Source: Halioglobus japonicus (GTDB lineage Bacteria > Pseudomonadota > Gammaproteobacteria > Pseudomonadales > Halieaceae). Taken from it: a stretch of 64,000 bases of DNA. Positions 11,152-21,200 of the stretch are shown here, in pieces (within the stretch, counting starts at the first letter, position 1; every line of letters begins with the position of its first letter). The notes below the pieces were generated by a model. That model did not search any database. It saw only the letters and a program-made list of their open reading frames with translations, and had not been told where the DNA came from. The translations under genes and the position numbers were made by a program. The DNA lies in assembly GCF_001983995.1 (NCBI RefSeq), contig NZ_CP019450.1, forward strand, positions 1,116,001 to 1,180,000. The letters are read 5' to 3'.

Positions 11152-11913
11152 ATGAAAACGGTACTGGTGACCGGCGCTGCCCAGGGCATTGGTCTTGCCA
11201 CGGCAAGGCGCTATGCGGCGCAGGGGTGGATGGTCGGTCTTTACGACCTGAACACTGCGGCGATCGAGGAGTTACTCTCAAGCGATGAATTTCCCCAGGC
11301 CTGTGGTGGGCACTGCGATGTTACCGATCTGGCTTCGATCGAGGCCATGGTGGCGGACTTTTCCAGCTACAGCGGTGGGCAGCTCGATCTACTGGTCAAC
11401 AATGCTGGAGTGCTGTCCGCAGGGGCGTTCACCGACATCGCGGCAACAGCCCATGACCTGATAGTGGACGTTAACGTGCGCGGGGCAACCCACGTGCTTC
11501 AATGTGCGTTTCCACTGTTGGCGAAAACTGCTGACGCCACTGTGGTAAACCTGTGCTCCGCCTCCAGTATCCATGGTATGCCTTCGCTGGCGGTATACAG
11601 TGCCAGCAAGTTCTACGTCGACGGTTTGACTGAAGCACTGGACCTGGAATGGCGTGCGCATGATATTCACGTGACCTGCGTAAAACCGCCGGTCATCAAC
11701 ACGGCCATGGGGCGCGCAGTAGACAGCACCATTCCCCAGCGTGCGCCAGTTAACTATGGCCCGGAAGATGTGGCTCGCTGGATCCAGAAGGCCGCAGAAG
11801 GTCGCGGCACATCCTTCCCCATGGGCATGGCAATGTCTGTGTACTACTGGCTCGACAAACTTCTGCCCAACCCATTGCGGCACGCTATGGCGAGATATTT
11901 GATGCGCGCCTAG
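11152..11913 (+). CDS. short-chain dehydrogenase/reductase
   Basis: A classical SDR of 253 residues. The NAD(P)-binding TGAAQGIG motif is at residues 7-14, NNAG near residue 83, and the catalytic triad appears as Ser in SASSIHG, then YSASK around residue 150. The absence of an obvious basic residue just after the beta-1 glycine motif leaves cofactor preference open. The start follows an AGAGGAG-type ribosome site. It lies before a penicillin acylase-type gene without a clear functional link. Substrate cannot be assigned. Confidence 0.9.
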   Translation: MKTVLVTGAAQGIGLATARRYAAQGWMVGLYDLNTAAIEELLSSDEFPQACGGHCDVTDLASIEAMVADFSSYSGGQLDLLVNNAGVLSAGAFTDIAATAHDLIVDVNVRGATHVLQCAFPLLAKTADATVVNLCSASSIHGMPSLAVYSASKFYVDGLTEALDLEWRAHDIHVTCVKPPVINTAMGRAVDSTIPQRAPVNYGPEDVARWIQKAAEGRGTSFPMGMAMSVYYWLDKLLPNPLRHAMARYLMRA

Positions 11914-11990
11914 GCCTGGCGCTGGACCGGTGAACTGGTGCTGTATTAAGGTCCGTATTAACAAGGATAACAACTAACGGAACACGTCAT

Positions 11991-14462
11991 ATGTCATTCC
12001 CAAAGCTGGCCACGGCCTTCGTGGTTACCGTCGCCCTTGCGGCTTGTAGTAGCAGTGATCGCAGCAGTACCCCCCCTGCACCGCCACCAGAGCCGCCTGT
12101 TGAGGCGCCCACCTTCGAGGCGAGTATCACCCGCACCGAATACGGCGTGCCGCATATCGTGGCCGAGACCTGGGGTGGGCTGGGCTACGGGCATGGTTAC
12201 GCCTTTGCCGAAGATAACTACTGCATGCTGATTACCGAGATTATCCGCGCCAGCGGTCAGTCCCTGGAATTTTTCGGTGAAGCGGGCGGCAGTGAAGGCA
12301 CCGACTTCATCTTTTCGCTGGTAAATAACAACGCTGACGGCCAGCTCGAAGAGCGCTATCTCTCCCAGCAGCCCGAGCACATTCTCGAGTTGGTTGAGGG
12401 CTACGCTGCGGGTTACAACCGTTATCTGCGCGAGACCGGTGTCGACAATCTGCCGGAAACGGATCCGAATTGTCGTAGCCAGGATTGGGTGCGTGAAATT
12501 ACCGCCATCGATTTATGGAAGTACTTCCGCCGTATTCAGCTGCAGGGCAGTACCGACCAGGGCATTGTGCGGGATGCGATTCTCGCTGCCACGGGTCCAT
12601 CCGACACCGCGCCCGCAGCGGCACCTGCCGAACCTGTCAGTCTCGACGAGCTGCGCGCAGCATTTGCCAGTGAGGATGTCGGTAGTAATGCAATTGCCCT
12701 GGGTCGTGACGCCACCCAGACCGGAGCGGGCATGCTGCTGGGTAATCCGCACCAGCCCTGGTACGGCGTGGGCTCCTGGTACCAGGTGCACCTGACCATT
12801 CCCGGTGAGTACGACGCTATGGGGGCGGCACTTAAGGGCTTCCCCAAGATTGCGATTGGCTTCAACAAGGATGTCGCCTGGACGCATACAGTGAGCGTCG
12901 CGAACCGTTTTACCCTGTTCGAATTAACGCTCAATCCCGACAACCCGCTGCAGTATGAAGTGGATGGCGAGTTCAAGGACATCGTGCCCGAGACGGTTAC
13001 CATTGCGGTGCGCGAAGCCGACGGCAGCATGAGTGAGCGCGAGCACACCTTTTACCACTGGGAGTACGGGCTTATTGTTAACTTGGCCTCCACTGCCGCT
13101 GCGATTGACCCGGCGTTTGCAGCCCTGTTTGACGGTTGGCCCACAGCGCGTGGCACGGTGTACGCGGTGCGCGATGCCAATCTCGACAATCTGCGCGGCA
13201 TTGAAATGTGGGTGGATATTGGTCAGTCAACGACTGTGGCCGAGCTGTATGACGCCCTTGGGGTTATCGGTAACCCACTGTTCCACACCCTGGCGGCGGA
13301 CCGTAACGGAGACGCGTTTTATGGCGAGGTATCCTCGATTCCCAACGTGACCGAGGCCAAAATGCAGGACTGTGTCACAGGGGTGAATACCGTGGTGCGG
13401 GCGCTGACCAATAACGCGATTGTCGCGCTCGATGGCAATCGCAGTGAATGCCAGTGGGGTGAGGACGCCGATGCGCCGGAGGGCTCCGGTGTCTTTGGCG
13501 CGAGCAGTCTGCCCAGCTTCTTTACCGCAGATTACGCGGCCAACAGCAACGACAGTTATTGGCTGAGCAACCCCATGATGCCGCTGGAAGGCTTTCCCAC
13601 CACCATGGGTTTTGTGGGGCATGAGGGCCAACAGCAAAACCTTCGCACCCAGATCAATCACGCCATGGTGGCTGAGCGTCTGGCCGGCACGGACGGCTTC
13701 GATGCCAGCCCTGGTTTTACCCTGACTAGTCTCCAGCAACTCATGTACGACAATCGCGTGTGGGGTGCGGAGCTGGTGTTGGACGATGTGCTGAGTGTGT
13801 GTGAAACACTGTCTGCGGATAACGATCTCGCTGCGTCTGCCTGTGGCGTATTGGCTGATTGGGATCGGCGGGCCAACCTCGATAGCCGCGGTATGCAGGT
13901 TTTCACAGAGTTCTGGAAAGCGTTGACGGCAGGTGGCAGCGCTTTTGGCAACGCCTTCAGCGACGAGACGTTCTGGTTGGTGGACTTTGATCCTGCAAGC
14001 CCGCTGACTACGCCCACGGACATCGATCTCTCCGTTCCCGCCAATGGCGAGCGTGTTATCGCCGCGCTGATCAGTGCGGTGGAAGCGTTGCAGGGCGCCG
14101 GGGTGGCACTGGATGCGCCCTGGGGTGAGGTTCAGGTGTTGCCGAAAAACGGTGTGGACATCGGCATTCACGGCGGTAGCGGCAGCGCCGGTGTATTTGG
14201 CGCAATCAGCGCAGGATTGGACGAGGGCGGGTACCGCAACATCCGGTCGGGCAATTCCTACGTGCAGACCGTGACCTTCGACGAGAGTGATTGCCCGGTG
14301 GCGGATGCCATTATCACGACATCGCAGTCAATCAACCCTGCGTCACCGCATTACGCTGACCAGAGTGAACTCTACTCCCGCAAGGAATGGGTACGCATGC
14401 CTTTTTGCGAGGACGATGTTGCTGCTGCGAGCCTGGGTGAGCCGCAAACGATCAGCGAGTAG
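11991..14462 (+). CDS. penicillin acylase family lipoprotein (Ntn-hydrolase)
   Basis: An 823-residue precursor of the penicillin/cephalosporin/acyl-homoserine-lactone acylase family. The N-terminus is a lipoprotein signal with lipobox LAAC (C19), so it is probably membrane anchored rather than freely periplasmic. The self-cleavage site and nucleophile lie in DVGSNAI with Ser at about residue 232, preceded by a roughly 200-residue alpha chain; HQPWYGVG and HTVSV are typical beta-chain motifs downstream. Substrates in the family range from beta-lactams to AHLs; here it is unknown. A decayed second copy of the C-terminal part lies at 24.6-24.9 kb. Confidence 0.9.
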   Translation: MSFPKLATAFVVTVALAACSSSDRSSTPPAPPPEPPVEAPTFEASITRTEYGVPHIVAETWGGLGYGHGYAFAEDNYCMLITEIIRASGQSLEFFGEAGGSEGTDFIFSLVNNNADGQLEERYLSQQPEHILELVEGYAAGYNRYLRETGVDNLPETDPNCRSQDWVREITAIDLWKYFRRIQLQGSTDQGIVRDAILAATGPSDTAPAAAPAEPVSLDELRAAFASEDVGSNAIALGRDATQTGAGMLLGNPHQPWYGVGSWYQVHLTIPGEYDAMGAALKGFPKIAIGFNKDVAWTHTVSVANRFTLFELTLNPDNPLQYEVDGEFKDIVPETVTIAVREADGSMSEREHTFYHWEYGLIVNLASTAAAIDPAFAALFDGWPTARGTVYAVRDANLDNLRGIEMWVDIGQSTTVAELYDALGVIGNPLFHTLAADRNGDAFYGEVSSIPNVTEAKMQDCVTGVNTVVRALTNNAIVALDGNRSECQWGEDADAPEGSGVFGASSLPSFFTADYAANSNDSYWLSNPMMPLEGFPTTMGFVGHEGQQQNLRTQINHAMVAERLAGTDGFDASPGFTLTSLQQLMYDNRVWGAELVLDDVLSVCETLSADNDLAASACGVLADWDRRANLDSRGMQVFTEFWKALTAGGSAFGNAFSDETFWLVDFDPASPLTTPTDIDLSVPANGERVIAALISAVEALQGAGVALDAPWGEVQVLPKNGVDIGIHGGSGSAGVFGAISAGLDEGGYRNIRSGNSYVQTVTFDESDCPVADAIITTSQSINPASPHYADQSELYSRKEWVRMPFCEDDVAAASLGEPQTISE

Positions 14463-14463
14463 C

Positions 14464-16302
14464 TCAGGGCGAATTGTCCCGGTAGCGCTTAAGCGTCTCG
14501 GGCTTTCCGAAGAACAGGGCCGCACTGATCACCAGGCGGCCGGCGGGGCTCAGCTCGGCTCTTTCGTTTAATACCTGGCGGGCCAGCGCTGGCTCGTCAG
14601 TAATCACTCCATCGACACCCATGGACATCCAGTGGCTCAACGAAATCGGGTCGTTCACTGTCCACACGAATACCTGCTTGCCCGCCTTGTGGGCCCGACG
14701 AATAAAGGCCGGGCTCACCAGTCCCTGGTTAATCGCCAGGAAGTCGGCGCTCAGACGGGTAATGTCGCCAATGGCTGTGGCTGCCAGCAGGCCGCCCGTC
14801 CAGTCCGGACGCAGTGCTTTAAGCTTATGCACGCCGTCGAGCTTGAGTGACATGATGGCCACACGCTCAGCCATGTCGGCAGCTTCCACGAGGTCGACCA
14901 CGCGTTGTTCCAGCTGTTGATCGTGCCCGTAATACTTCAGCTCAATCACCAGGTTCGCGGAAGAGGCGGCGATAACCGTCAGGACTTGGGCGAGCGTAGG
15001 GATGCGCTCGCTGGCAAAGGCGGGATCGTACCAACTGCCCACGTCGATGTTGCGGAGCCTCGCCAGGTCGCCCTCCCAGACTTTAATCGGGTCGCCGGCT
15101 AGTTTCATAAAGTCGGAATCGTGAACCACCACGACCTGTCCGTCACGACTTTCCTGTACGTCGATTTCCACCCAGTCGGTGCCATCTGCAATCGCCTGCT
15201 GAATAGAGGCCAGTGTGTTTTCTGGCGCAGAACCGGCCGCGCCGCGGTGAGCGATAATGGCCACGTCGTCCCTGAAATCGACCTGGTGCAGCATTAGCGC
15301 CAGTGCGCCTACCGCTAATACACAGATAACCGTGGTAATACCCAGCGCCCCCAGTGAAGAGCGTCGGGTGTCCCCAGTCGATGGCGAAGGCACGTCGGCT
15401 GCGTTGCCGCCAGTGATGTCGTGCAGGTCATTGATGACCGCGGCGAAGCCGCCAAAATTCAGCGCAGTGATCAGGACATTAAGTGCGGACCATAGAGCGC
15501 CCAGCAGACCCAGAGCCAGGGCGAGTGTGGCCAGTGAGGTCAGCCCGGTACCTAAAATGATTTCCATGCCCAGAGTGAGTACCAGTAGCGGCAGGGCAGA
15601 GAGCCCGATCACTACCAGCAGCCAGTGGAGCAATGCGCTGCGCACCTGTGCCGGATAAGCCATCACCCGCTGCTTGCTGAGTTCGAATGCTGCCGCGGGT
15701 TCGACACCATCCAGCAGCACAATGGGCAACACCAGGCTCCAGTGCCAGAGGCGCAGACACAGCACCCAGAGCAGTGGCACAGCGAGTACCAGTGCCGCGG
15801 CCACGGTCCCTGTAAAGACGGGCGGTCGCTTTGCCAGGTAGTAGTTGATGTCGTGATCAGTGAGCAATGCGAATACGAGTCCTGCAACCACCACCAGGTA
15901 GGGCAACAGGATGAGCAGCACCCTTAACGTCAGCCGGATGGTCAGCCCCAGCAGTTGGCTGGCTCGGGACAAGCTGAACCGAATCGCCTCGGTAGGGGCA
16001 ATGACGTCACCGGAGCGGCTGGAGCGTGCGATGAGTAGCAGCGCGCCCAACTCCAACCCAACGAAAACCAGGGCCACGGAGACGAGGAAAACGGCGCCGA
16101 TAAACCCCGTCGGGGAGAGCAACAGGCGCGCAATGTCCTGATCCACTGCTGCCGTGGTACCTGCTGCCATTAGCGCCAGTTTCAGCATCAGACCGAACAG
16201 CGGCGCAAGTACTGCTATGGCCAGCAGTGTGTACAGCAGGTGGGTGATGAGTAATGGCTGCCAACAGGCACGCAGATGAGACAGCAGTATGGCTGGGCGC
16301 AT
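14464..16302 (-). CDS. membrane-anchored glycerophosphodiester phosphodiesterase
   Basis: I choose the ATG at 16302, which has an AGGGGAA ribosome site, giving 612 residues. About 330 N-terminal residues are strongly hydrophobic with several membrane spans and match the membrane domain found fused to some GDPDs. After a last span comes the catalytic TIM-barrel: IAHRGAAGSAPENT with the catalytic His near residue 352, DWVEIDVQES and VIELK metal ligands, and VFVWTVND near the end. The enzyme hydrolyses glycerophosphodiesters to glycerol-3-phosphate and alcohols, here probably at the membrane. Convergent with the acylase gene, only a base apart. Confidence 0.9.
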   Translation of the reverse strand: MRPAILLSHLRACWQPLLITHLLYTLLAIAVLAPLFGLMLKLALMAAGTTAAVDQDIARLLLSPTGFIGAVFLVSVALVFVGLELGALLLIARSSRSGDVIAPTEAIRFSLSRASQLLGLTIRLTLRVLLILLPYLVVVAGLVFALLTDHDINYYLAKRPPVFTGTVAAALVLAVPLLWVLCLRLWHWSLVLPIVLLDGVEPAAAFELSKQRVMAYPAQVRSALLHWLLVVIGLSALPLLVLTLGMEIILGTGLTSLATLALALGLLGALWSALNVLITALNFGGFAAVINDLHDITGGNAADVPSPSTGDTRRSSLGALGITTVICVLAVGALALMLHQVDFRDDVAIIAHRGAAGSAPENTLASIQQAIADGTDWVEIDVQESRDGQVVVVHDSDFMKLAGDPIKVWEGDLARLRNIDVGSWYDPAFASERIPTLAQVLTVIAASSANLVIELKYYGHDQQLEQRVVDLVEAADMAERVAIMSLKLDGVHKLKALRPDWTGGLLAATAIGDITRLSADFLAINQGLVSPAFIRRAHKAGKQVFVWTVNDPISLSHWMSMGVDGVITDEPALARQVLNERAELSPAGRLVISAALFFGKPETLKRYRDNSP

Positions 16303-16483
16303 AAAGCCTGTTCCCCTGATTATTGCTTTCCCACAGTGTAGTCGAGCACCGGGCAATCGCAGCGGAGGTTATTTTGCGGCCTGGCGTACCCGCTCGTGGG
16401 TGCGGTCCATGAGTACATCGAGCTACCCGAGCTGATGCTGCTCGCTTGCTCCAAGTCTGTGGGTCCGATGAAGCGCCCCGACT

Positions 16484-16514
16484 CAAAAAAGGCCAGCCGA
16501 CAGGTGGCCTTTCT
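16484..16514 (-). terminator. Rho-independent terminator of the DUF11 giant gene
   Basis: On the minus strand an 8-bp perfect stem (AAAGGCCA / TGGCCTTT) with a nine-base loop is followed by a short T-run, 14 bases after the DUF11 stop codon. This is the expected place for a terminator. Confidence 0.8.
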
Positions 16515-16527
16515 TATGCGAGATGGA

Positions 16528-18234
16528 TCATATCCGGCGTCTTCTGGAATACCTGGCGGCGATAGCCAGCAGGCCGAGCAACATGGAGGCCAGGAGCAGC
16601 TTTGGCATGACCGGGATGCCGCGCCCGTCGAAGAACTCGATGATCAAGATATCGATGTTGTTGGACGGCGTCGGGTCGACACCGTTGCTGCCGTCGTCGT
16701 TGGTCTCGACGATATTTACGATCTGGCCGTCGACTTCGTCCGTGACTCGGGTAACGGCGAACTTCGCAGTGCCACTGGCACCCGCACCGAAATCACCGAT
16801 GGGCAGTACGCAAAGGGTGCCGCCCGGATCGCCATCGGCACAGCTCCAGGCGTCGCTTTCAGCAGCCAGGTAAGTTGTGCCTGGGGGAACTACTTCGCGA
16901 ACTACCACGCCGGTGGCGTCCTGGTTACCTACCTGGCGGTAATTGATGTCGTAGACAATGACGTCGCCCTCTCTCGGGAGAGGCGAATCCGATGTCTTGG
17001 TGACTTCCATATCCGGGTTGGCGATTACCGGGGTGATATCACTGGACTCCACTTCCAGTGGGCCCACCTGGCTGGAGCCGTCGTCAGTCAGCACAGCGGT
17101 GTTGGTGATGAGGTTGACGCCGGCCGCGGCAGGAAAGTCTGTGATCAGGCCAAAGTCGGCCCGAGAGCCGGAGCGGGCGTTCAGGATGCCGATATCCAGA
17201 GTACAGGCGGATCCGGGCGTGTTGGCCGCGCATACCCAGCCCGGTGTGCTCAGGCTGCTGCTGAACACCGTGTAATCGGGTACGACTTCCGACAGCACTA
17301 CACCGCTGGCGTCTTGGTCGCCCACGTTGCCGTAGACAATACCGTAGCGGTAACCCTGGCCCGGGATGACCGAGATGCCGCCGTCATTCTTGGCGACTAC
17401 GATATTGGGCTGCGCACTAAGGTAGTCAATGTCCCTGTCGGTATCCGTTGACGGGTCAGAGGGCACGGGCCCAAACTCCAGCCCGTCTTCTTCCACCATG
17501 ACATCGTTGACGATCTCGAACACGGTGGGGGGCACCGTATTGTTGATGGTGACCACAAACAGGGCTGTGCCGGAAGCGCCACCTGCAAGAGTGTCGATAT
17601 CGAAGATACAGGTGCTGCCGCCGATAACGTCGTTGCAGGCCCAGCCCGGGTCCGACAGCGCCGCTTCGAAGGTCGTGAACAGTGGCACCACCTCAGTAAG
17701 GCGTACGCCGGTTGCGTCCTGGTCACCAACGTTGCCATAAGTAATGGTATAGGTCAGTGTGTCACCCGGATTGGCGCGATCGACGCCGTCTGTTTTGCTG
17801 ACACTCATGATTGGGTCGGCTACTATAGGTGCGACGGTCTGGTCGTCTTCGTCGGGTGTTGCCGGGTCATCCGAAAGAATGTCAGGCAGCTCCTCAGAGG
17901 TGACCAGGGCTTGATTCACCAGTTGTTCCTCGCCCACGTCACCGGGTGCCGTTCCCGCAGGGTAGGGCAGTGGCACCTGTATGGTGTAGATCACCGTCAC
18001 CTCTGCGCCGGCGCCCACGCTGGAGAAGGCCACTTCGACGTCAGTGTCGCCCGCGGTGTTGCCGCGGACAATGGTGCCGCCTGGTGCCACTACGCTCCCC
18101 ACCTGGAAGATGCCTTTGGTATCAGGCTTGTCGGTAATGACAATGTTGGTTGCGGGTGCGTCCCCGGTGTTTTGCAGCGTTAGCGTGTAGGTGAGCGTAT
18201 CGCCGGGCACTGCGGGATTGAACGGCCCGCCCAT
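16528..18234 (-). CDS. DUF11-repeat giant surface protein, C-terminal part with sorting-like tail
   Basis: This 568-residue segment is the C-terminal end of a single giant protein that continues upstream in another frame. It contains four DUF11-type beta-sandwich repeats of about 120-135 residues. Each has the same internal pattern: a (S/T)K(T/N)-type opening, GDT(L/I)TYTI, G(N/D)QDA(T/S)GV, EVVP, then W.C...(T/C) and GASGTA. Spacing and wording are so regular that recent tandem duplication is likely. The protein ends with a proline-containing motif (GIPVMP), a hydrophobic span and SRRRR, the layout of exosortase/rhombosortase-type sorting tails. Join point to the next segment is the T-run at 18236-18239; one added base restores LLKNMGGPF. 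Probably an exported, cell-wall- or envelope-linked filament or adhesin. Confidence 0.85.
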   Translation of the reverse strand: MGGPFNPAVPGDTLTYTLTLQNTGDAPATNIVITDKPDTKGIFQVGSVVAPGGTIVRGNTAGDTDVEVAFSSVGAGAEVTVIYTIQVPLPYPAGTAPGDVGEEQLVNQALVTSEELPDILSDDPATPDEDDQTVAPIVADPIMSVSKTDGVDRANPGDTLTYTITYGNVGDQDATGVRLTEVVPLFTTFEAALSDPGWACNDVIGGSTCIFDIDTLAGGASGTALFVVTINNTVPPTVFEIVNDVMVEEDGLEFGPVPSDPSTDTDRDIDYLSAQPNIVVAKNDGGISVIPGQGYRYGIVYGNVGDQDASGVVLSEVVPDYTVFSSSLSTPGWVCAANTPGSACTLDIGILNARSGSRADFGLITDFPAAAGVNLITNTAVLTDDGSSQVGPLEVESSDITPVIANPDMEVTKTSDSPLPREGDVIVYDINYRQVGNQDATGVVVREVVPPGTTYLAAESDAWSCADGDPGGTLCVLPIGDFGAGASGTAKFAVTRVTDEVDGQIVNIVETNDDGSNGVDPTPSNNIDILIIEFFDGRGIPVMPKLLLASMLLGLLAIAARYSRRRRI

Positions 18235-18235
18235 A

Positions 18236-21200
18236 TTTTAAGCAGATCCAGCGCGGGTAACAGCAACTCGTCGGATGCGTCTTCGGTGTAGATCCGTTCT
18301 GCGTCGTCATCGCCAGGCAGTGAGCTGCCTTTGAGTGTGGCGGTATTGGGTATGCGTGTTGGTCCGGGGTTGCCATTGTTCTGCAGAGTCATGCTGAAGA
18401 CAATCGTCGCCGATTCCCCGGGAGACAGTACCTGGTTGGGCGGGGGTGCGGTGCTTAGGACCTCTGCCGCAATAGTCACCGTGGTGATGCCGCCACTGGA
18501 GGACTCTGTTATCGTGAAGCCATCGGGTATGGTCACTTCCTGCAGACTGCCGGGCAACCAGATGGCCTCGTCGAACTCATCGGTGATGCTCAGGTCGTAG
18601 GCTGGGCCATTGCCAGAATTGCTGATATCCAACTGTATTGTGGCTACGGCTTCGTTCAGAGCCGTGAAGGTTTTGACGTGGGTGAGCTCGGGCTCAATAA
18701 TCTCGATCTCGGCCTCGGAGCTCTCCGTTAGGGTGATGCCAGCGAGTCCGGTGTATCTCAGTTCGGTCTCGTTTAGCAGGGTATCGCCCGCGACGTTGAC
18801 CCCGACGTCGGTGGCACGCATCTGCAGCCGAATGATGACGGTGTCGTCGAGCCCCGTCATCATATCCGCAGAGTTCTCCACGTCACCGATATCCACCGAG
18901 ATGGTGTTGCCGATGATTACCGGGTCCTGCGGCGTCGCCGTAATACTATCGCCGATAAAGAACAGTTCACCGCCGAGTAACTCAAGTTCGCCAGCGCCAT
19001 CCATTTGGAAGGTATCTGTCAGCACCACATCTCTGGTGGTACCTTCTGGGAAGCGCAGGTTCAGGGTGTACTCGATCTGTTCGCCGATCAGTACATCGAC
19101 AATTTTCGGGTCCCCGGCATCGGATTCGCTATCCGACACCGAAGTGGCAAAGACCCGCTTGCTGATCTCTGCTTCCTCGAGGGAAATCAGAATGGCGAAG
19201 GCAGTGTCGTCGTATTGGCGCGACTCGGGTGATCCAGGTGCAGACTCCCAGTTCAGAACAGCCTCGTTTCTGAAAATGCCCTGAATGGGAAGGTCGTCGG
19301 CCATCTTGACGGTAAATTTGATTTCGCACTGGTCCTGTACCAGCGTTAGTCTTTGGAAAGAAAACGCCACGTCTCCCGAGGTGCCCGGTGTCGGTGAAGC
19401 ATCGATACTCAGGCCCAGGCAGGTGGTCTCCACCGTTGAGTCGTCTATCCACTCCATGTTCGGATTCAGTGTATCTAGCACTTGGATACTGCGTGCGTTT
19501 GCGGTTGACTCGGCGCGGTGCTGGATGATCAGGGTGAACTCTTCTTCCATGCCGGCCACAGTGGTTTTCTCGATGCCGCCATTGGATGTAAGTTTTTGTA
19601 TGCGAAGCTGAGGCTCCACGAGGTCAAACTGCACGGTTGATGTGAGTATGGTTTCCGAGGTGTAGGTGTTTCCAGTGTTGATCAGGTTCTTGTCCTGTCC
19701 GGGTGCACCGGAGTTCAGCGGATCGTCTAGCACGATGGCCACCAGCTCGACTACAACCTGGTCGGCCTCGTCGGGTTCATCGCGCAGGTCCGGTGCGTTA
19801 ACCACAGTGCCGAGAATCCAGTTAAGGCACTCGTCTGCTGGCGGAGTACAGGCCGCGGCCGGATCGCCCACAGAGGGCCCTCCAAGGATGGTCAGGTCTG
19901 CGCCAATGGAGACGACCTCAGAACTGACAAACTCCAGAGCCACATCGTTGGTGGGCAGCACATCTTCAATACGGGCTTGCAGCGTAGTCCCATCCGGGAA
20001 GGAGGTTGTGAGGGTAAACGTTGCTTCTTCACCGATGGTCAGCTTGTGCACAGGCACTTCAAGCTTGAAAGGCGTATCGAGGACACTGGTGCTGATCATT
20101 GATTTTTCGAGACCTGGCACGCTGACAACGACAGTCCATGTGTCCTTCAATGTATAGCTGCGTTCATCATCGAGGTCGGTCTGTTCACTCCGGTTCAGGC
20201 TGGTCCAGGAAACTTCACTCTCATTAACAATCTGTTGGCCAGAAACCGCCGCCAAGCTAACGGTGACGGAAAAATCGATCTCGCAGGTTGCACCGAGGGG
20301 GAAGTCAGTCCATTCGACGCTGATTGTGGCGCCGATTACTGCAGGGGGGGCGTCGGGTTGTACAGAGCAGACATCACCTAGTTCTACCGAGCCGCCCACC
20401 AGGTCAAACTCAGCCGGGATGATATCTTCCAGGACGACATTCTGGGCATCAGTCCGCGAGCCGCTGGCGTGTCTGACTACGAGGCGGAAGTCCACAGGGT
20501 CGCCTGCTTCGACTGATGATGTGCTTCCAAACTTGTCGAGTTCCAGGGTCGCCTCTACGAGTTCCAATGGATAGTCGTCCGTCGCGACCGTGTCGGGGAG
20601 GAATTCGACGATGGCAGAATTGATGTCAGTTCTCTCGTTCGCGTTGGCCGGACGGTCCAGGACCTTGGCGGTCACTTGCACCAGGATACGATCGTCATCA
20701 TCAATATCTGGCGGGTTGATGATGTGGCCCACTGAACCATAGTCCAACTCGCCCCGATCATTAATGCCATCGCCGTTGGAATCGGTGATGGTCTTGGTGG
20801 GCGGGAAGATCGTGGGGCTCAAATCTGCGCCCAGGGCAATGTGCTCAATGTCGATTAATTCGAGCACCATCTCGGTGCGCGGAAGCAGGTCCCGGACCTT
20901 AAGATCCAGAGTCGGTGCCAGCGGCAGGGTAGTGACCAGGTTAAACACCACGATTTCACCGATCGCCAGCGCTTCGGTGCCGGCAGGTGTACCGAGATTG
21001 TTGTCAGTATGGCTTTGGGTGGAACTCTCCACGGTCTTGACGATTCCCACGTCAAAGATCTGGAATATATCGCAGGCCTCAATATTGTAGGTGTTGGCAT
21101 CGCCGCCAGGATCATCAGTATCGCCGGTGCGCTCAACTGCGATGGTGGAGTTTGGCGCATTTTGCAGAGGCTGGTTAAAGTCAGAGAGGCTCTCCCAGAA

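Noticed and set aside
13227..14171. 314-residue minus-strand frame opposite the acylase
   Set aside because: Antisense to an enzyme with intact catalytic motifs; composition is that of a shadow frame.
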